Positions 12,938-14,731 of a DNA stretch of 14,731 nucleotides are shown here, in pieces. The notes under the pieces were generated by a model that worked only from the letters and a program-made list of their open reading frames with translations, made no database searches and was not told the DNA's origin. The stretch covers positions 1 through 14,731 of the forward strand of contig DATKSG010000088.1 in assembly GCA_035531775.1 (NCBI GenBank). Reading direction: 5' to 3'. Numbering within the stretch: position 1 is the stretch's first letter; each line of letters starts with the position of its first letter. A program made the translations under genes and the position numbers. The stretch comes from DATKSG01 sp035531775 (GTDB lineage Bacteria > Actinomycetota > Acidimicrobiia > Acidimicrobiales > UBA8190).

Positions 12938-14722
12938 GTGCAACTGAAGAAACTGGCAACCATCGCCGCGTCCCTGGCTTGCGCCGGGCTCATCATGGCG
13001 GCATGCAGCTCGAGTACGAACAGCGCGAGCGGCAGCGGTTCCGGGGCGACGACTTCCGTGAAGAGTGGCGGGTCACTGACATATGCCCTCGACGAAAACA
13101 TCCCGGGTTGGAACATCAACACCTCGGCCGACAACGAATACGTCCTCCAGGAGGTCATGAACCTCATCTGGCCTCAAACGTTCCTCATCAACCCCCAGCT
13201 CCAGCCGTACCTGAACACGGACTTGGTCACGAGCGCCACCCAGACCAAGTCCAACCCGCAGACCATCGTGTACAAGATCAACCCGGCGGCCAAGTGGTCA
13301 GATGGCCAGCCCATCAACGCCGAGGACTTCTTCTACAACTACGCCGCACAAAGTGGCGCCACCAAGTCCGACGGTAAGACCCCCCTGTACACCGACATCG
13401 ACGGGACCCCCTTCGACGACGCCAGCAACACGGGCTACAGCCAGGTGAAGTCGGTCACCAACTCCGCACCGGCCAGCGGCTCGTGTCAGTCGGCCACCAT
13501 CACCGGCATCGGGAGCATCCCCTGCGCCAACGGTGACACCGTCACGGTCGTCTTCGCGAGTCCTTTCGCCGACTGGCGGAGCCTCTTCGGTAACCTCGTG
13601 CCGGCCCACAAGGCGGCCACGGTGGGCTGGAACAAGGGCTTCGTGGATTACAAGAACGTGGTCTCGGGCAGCTGGTACAAGATCTCGAACTACGTCGAGA
13701 ACCAGTACGTTGTGCTCAAGAAGAACCCGAGCTACTGGGGCACCCCGGGCAAGCTCGACACCATCACGTTCCAGATCTTCAACGGCGACACCCAAGCCGT
13801 GCCGGCCATGCAGAATGGCGAGGTCCAGGTCATCAACCCCATCGAGACCAGCTTGTCGATCGTCCAGGCGGCTGACCAGCTCACCGGGGTGACCAAGTCG
13901 CTCATCGGCGGCCTCGAGTTCCAGCACATCGACTTCAACGAGTCGGACCCGTACCTGGCGCTCAAGTCGGTGCGTCAGGCCATCGCCTATGGCACGGACC
14001 GAAACCAGATCGTGGCCCGCACCGTCGGGGAATTCGACCCGAGCCTCAAGCCGCTCGAGAACCGCATGCTCGTCCCATCGCAGGCCGGCTACCAGGACAA
14101 CGGCGCCGCCTACGCCACGCTGGACGTGGCCAAGGCCAAGTCGCTGCTCCAATCGGCTGGGTTGACGATGAGTTCCGATGGCTACTTCCAGCCCGCTACC
14201 GGGCCGCAGAAGGGCCAGGACCTGACCTTCACCATCAAGTCCACCAGCGGCAACGACCTCCGGGCCAGCATCGAGCAGCTGTTCCAGGCCGACATGAAGA
14301 ACATCGGCATCAAGATCAATATCGCCAATGAGACGGCCTCCACCCTGTTCGGTACCGACCTGCCGCAAGGTCAGTACCAGATGACCCTGTTCGCCTGGGT
14401 GGCCACGCCGTTCATCTCGGGCAACCTGTCCATCTACTGCTCGTACACCAACACCTCGGCGTGCGGCCAGAACTGGACCCACTACTCCAACCCACAGGTG
14501 GACAGCCTGCTGACCGCCGGTGCGGCGGCCAGCTCGTCGACCACCGAGGTCAGCGACTTCAACAAGGCCGACCAGATCCTGTGGAGTGACATGGACACAT
14601 TGCCGCTGTTCCAGGCGCCGGTCTTCACGGTGTGGTCGAACAAGTACGGCAACATCGTGCCCAACCCGGCCAGTGTGGGTATCACCTGGAACGCCCAGGA
14701 ATGGGGAGTGAAGGCCTCCTAA
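12938..14722 (+). CDS. ABC-transporter substrate-binding lipoprotein, family 5 (oligopeptide/dipeptide type)
   Basis: Extracytoplasmic solute receptor of 594 residues, anchored by lipid, that delivers peptides or similar ligands to an ABC importer. The N-terminus is a lipoprotein signal: MQLKK, a hydrophobic stretch at 6-21, then MAAC with the lipidated C23, followed by a Ser/Gly linker. The mature part follows the SBP_bac_5 fold: SGGSLTYAL after the linker, LINPQLQPYL, VYKINPAAKWSDGQPINAEDFFYNY, then the SGSWYKISNYVENQYVVLKKNPSYW segment, SVRQAIAYGTDRNQIV, AKSLLQSAGL, and NPQVDSLL near the end (segments given separately). Cysteine pairs in GSCQSATITGIGSIPCANG and YCSYTNTSACG could form disulfides outside the cell. 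GTG start at 12938 with GGGGGAG (12925-12931) six bases upstream, an excellent ribosome binding site. The only gene on the plus strand; permease genes may follow beyond the window. Ligand unknown. Confidence 0.9.
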   Translation: MQLKKLATIAASLACAGLIMAACSSSTNSASGSGSGATTSVKSGGSLTYALDENIPGWNINTSADNEYVLQEVMNLIWPQTFLINPQLQPYLNTDLVTSATQTKSNPQTIVYKINPAAKWSDGQPINAEDFFYNYAAQSGATKSDGKTPLYTDIDGTPFDDASNTGYSQVKSVTNSAPASGSCQSATITGIGSIPCANGDTVTVVFASPFADWRSLFGNLVPAHKAATVGWNKGFVDYKNVVSGSWYKISNYVENQYVVLKKNPSYWGTPGKLDTITFQIFNGDTQAVPAMQNGEVQVINPIETSLSIVQAADQLTGVTKSLIGGLEFQHIDFNESDPYLALKSVRQAIAYGTDRNQIVARTVGEFDPSLKPLENRMLVPSQAGYQDNGAAYATLDVAKAKSLLQSAGLTMSSDGYFQPATGPQKGQDLTFTIKSTSGNDLRASIEQLFQADMKNIGIKINIANETASTLFGTDLPQGQYQMTLFAWVATPFISGNLSIYCSYTNTSACGQNWTHYSNPQVDSLLTAGAAASSSTTEVSDFNKADQILWSDMDTLPLFQAPVFTVWSNKYGNIVPNPASVGITWNAQEWGVKAS

Positions 14723-14731
14723 CGGGCCCAG

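Noticed and set aside
13298..14482. 394-codon minus-strand open frame
   Set aside because: It lies entirely antisense to the substrate-binding lipoprotein, which has a lipobox, strong ribosome binding site and clear family motifs. The antisense product has no recognisable motif.
1..14731. Mobile elements, CRISPR arrays, tRNA or rRNA genes, or a defence island
   Set aside because: Read for transposase motifs, regularly spaced repeats, tRNA-like cloverleaf ends and rRNA signatures; none seen. The only tandem repeats are in-frame repeats inside the TPR gene.

Overview
The window is GC-rich chromosomal DNA from an actinobacterium. The best guess is an uncultured Acidimicrobiia-like lineage, judged from protein style rather than any database match. 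The strongest evidence is a conserved actinobacterial block, all on the minus strand: gcvH, a GarA/OdhI-type FHA protein, an FtsR-type MerR regulator, then (after an interposed hypoxanthine phosphoribosyltransferase) the first 18 codons of a bifunctional-nuclease (BFN) family protein at the left edge. In mycobacteria the same order is gcvH-garA-merR-bfn, without the hpt.

Layout from right to left along the minus strand: a long protein with a low-complexity basic N-terminal part and a TPR C-terminus (11068-12759) runs into low-specificity threonine aldolase (10042-11058), then FbaB-type class I fructose-bisphosphate aldolase (8917-9972), followed by a hairpin. A tight run follows: korA and korB (2-oxoglutarate:ferredoxin oxidoreductase, 5793-8775), a CDP-alcohol phosphatidyltransferase overlapping korB by 19 bases (5188-5811), a fused sugar-nucleotidyltransferase/phosphohexomutase-like protein (2663-5149), gcvH, garA, ftsR, hpt and the truncated bfn. 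Gaps in this run are at most 74 bases, so it may be one or two long transcripts. At the right end one gene runs the other way: a complete family 5 (peptide/nickel type) ABC-transporter substrate-binding lipoprotein (12938-14722), divergent from the TPR gene across a 178-base intergenic region holding a palindrome and a small inverted repeat.

Functionally the window is mostly central metabolism and housekeeping: glycolysis/gluconeogenesis (FbaB), the oxidative TCA step by a ferredoxin enzyme (KorAB), glycine cleavage (GcvH), threonine/glycine interconversion (LtaE), phospholipid synthesis, sugar-nucleotide metabolism and purine salvage, with two regulators. I see no mobile element, CRISPR array, tRNA, rRNA or defence system. 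The most interesting points are the zinc-ribbon GarA variant near KorAB rather than a classical OdhA-type dehydrogenase, the loss of hallmark catalytic motifs in the phosphohexomutase half of the fusion, and the repeat-rich, frame-ambiguous N-terminal half of the TPR gene. No stretch over 300 bases lacks a gene.
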